The translations under genes were made by a program, and so were the position numbers. Of a stretch of DNA of 6,754 bases, positions 6,133 to 6,754 are shown one piece after another. The notes under the pieces are model-generated. The model made no database searches, was not told where the DNA came from, and saw nothing but the letters and a program-made list of their open reading frames with translations. Location: assembly GCA_900769535.1 (NCBI GenBank), contig CAAGHB010000002.1, positions 1 through 6,754 on the forward strand. Direction: 5' to 3'. Position 1 is the first letter of the stretch. Each line of letters begins with the position of its first letter. The stretch is from Clostridia bacterium. GTDB taxonomy: Bacteria > Bacillota > Clostridia > Oscillospirales > Acutalibacteraceae.

Positions 6133-6161
6133 TTGACAAACAATTGTTATTATGCTATAAT
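6133..6161 (+). promoter_or_regulatory. Full-consensus sigma-A promoter of the Crp/Fnr-family gene
   Basis: TTGACA (6133-6138), a 17-base spacer and TATAAT (6156-6161) preceded by TGC, so both boxes, the spacing and the extended -10 are all at consensus. Transcription should start near 6168, inside an 18-bp inverted repeat. The spacer also holds the palindrome AACAATTGTT (6139-6148). Such a strong promoter on a regulator gene suggests it is normally held down by repression. Confidence 0.88.
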
Positions 6162-6178
6162 TGTCTCAAATGAGACAA
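6161..6178. promoter_or_regulatory. 18-bp inverted-repeat operator on the Crp/Fnr-gene start site
   Basis: TTGTCTCA and TGAGACAA are perfect 8-base arms around a central AA. The repeat overlaps the last base of the -10 box and the predicted transcription start, and ends 15 bases before the ATG. Size and symmetry fit a dimeric helix-turn-helix protein. Because only about half of it would be transcribed, an RNA hairpin role is unlikely. The Crp/Fnr-family protein encoded just downstream is the obvious candidate ligand; that assignment is inference. Confidence 0.7.
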
Positions 6179-6193
6179 AAGAGGAAAATTTGT

Positions 6194-6754
6194 ATGTTTA
6201 ATGAACGTGAACATAGGATTTTTAACGGTGTTAATAGCAATGTGCTCTCTTCATTTTTAAATGACAGTCGAATCGAACGGAAATCGTTTAATAAGGGAGA
6301 CGTTATCTATGCGCCAAAGTCATTTAGACGAAGCATTGGAGTTATTACAAAGGGAAATGCAGTAATTCGCCGTTCGCAAGGCGCTTGCGAGTCTGTTATT
6401 CTTCGCCGAATAGGTGAGGGCGATATTTTCGGCGTTTCTGCTCTTTTCAGCGAAAAAACTGAATTTGTCAGCGAGATAATTGCCGATAACGATTGTATGG
6501 CAACTTTTTTCAGCGAGGATATGATAAGGGAACTGATTTCGCTTGATAATAATTTTGCTGTAAACTATATTTCGATGCTAAGCAATAAGATTGATTATCT
6601 TAATAAGTTGATTTCCGGCTATTCAGCTCAATCAGCAAATGCTAAATTAGCTCACTTTTTAATGCAAAATGCTGAAAACGATACGGTATGTATTGATTAC
6701 AGTATGACTCTTTTATCCGAGAGAATCGGAATAGGAAGAGCGTCACTTTATCGA
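6194..6754 (+). CDS. Crp/Fnr-family transcription regulator, C-terminus cut by window edge (partial)
   Basis: The frame is open from the ATG at 6194 to the last base, giving 187 residues; a full member of the family is usually about 220-230, so some 35-45 are missing. AGAGG lies 9 bases upstream. Residues about 20-110 form the cyclic-nucleotide-type beta-roll, with K-G-D-V-I at 34-38, G-V-I-T-K-G-N-A at 49-56 and G-E-G-D-I-F-G at 74-80. A long dimerisation helix follows (about 112-142). The winged helix begins near 148, and L-L-S-E-R-I-G-I-G-R-A-S-L-Y-R at 173-187 is the helix-turn-helix with its recognition helix. The pocket lacks the G-E and Arg-Ser/Thr residues with which CRP binds cAMP, and there is no N-terminal cysteine cluster as in FNR (Cys at 65, 101 and 166 only), so the signal sensed is unknown. 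The gene has its own very strong promoter with an inverted repeat over the start site, consistent with autoregulation. Confidence 0.9.
   Translation, partial: MFNEREHRIFNGVNSNVLSSFLNDSRIERKSFNKGDVIYAPKSFRRSIGVITKGNAVIRRSQGACESVILRRIGEGDIFGVSALFSEKTEFVSEIIADNDCMATFFSEDMIRELISLDNNFAVNYISMLSNKIDYLNKLISGYSAQSANAKLAHFLMQNAENDTVCIDYSMTLLSERIGIGRASLYR

Overview
This window looks like chromosomal DNA from a low-GC Gram-positive bacterium of the Firmicutes, probably a gut-type clostridium of the Ruminococcaceae/Oscillospirales kind. The evidence is AT-rich intergenic DNA, near-consensus sigma-A promoters with TGn extended -10 elements, strong GGAGG ribosome binding sites, CCA ends encoded in every tRNA gene, a YerC-type TrpR relative, and secreted proteins with the kinds of domains common in that group. 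The genus cannot be fixed from sequence reading alone.

Left part (1-3588), all on the minus strand. From right to left in the direction of transcription it holds a two-gene tRNA unit (Gly-TCC then Arg-TCT) with its own promoter and terminator. Next comes a membrane-anchored, secreted SGNH/GDSL hydrolase (3321-1510) with its own promoter and terminator. Last is the first 427 codons of a secreted protein with a signal peptide and at least two divergent InlB B-type repeats, which runs off the left edge. The two secreted proteins are separate transcription units but adjacent. Both are exported and both carry a beta-rich region of lectin-like appearance, so they may work on surface glycans or other extracellular polymers. 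That link is inference.

Centre (3589-5637). A 154-base divergent intergenic region carries two back-to-back sigma-A promoters separated by an A/T-only palindrome. To the right starts a tight plus-strand operon: a YerC/TrpR-like regulator, a class I SAM-dependent methyltransferase and the redox chaperone Hsp33 (hslO). The gaps are 2 and 0 bases, so translation is probably coupled. The operon promoter has a small inverted repeat between its -35 and -10 boxes that could be an operator.

Right part (5638-6754). A strong promoter drives a four-gene tRNA operon (Val-TAC, Asp-GTC, Phe-GAA, Gly-GCC) that ends at a very strong hairpin terminator. No terminator is visible between hslO and this promoter. 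After the tRNA terminator, a perfect-consensus promoter (TTGACA, 17 bp, TATAAT) drives a Crp/Fnr-family regulator that is cut off by the right edge. An 18-bp inverted repeat sits on its predicted transcription start and is the most striking regulatory signal in the window.

Overall the window is mostly housekeeping DNA with a pair of less ordinary secreted proteins. I see no CRISPR array, insertion sequence, phage or defence module.
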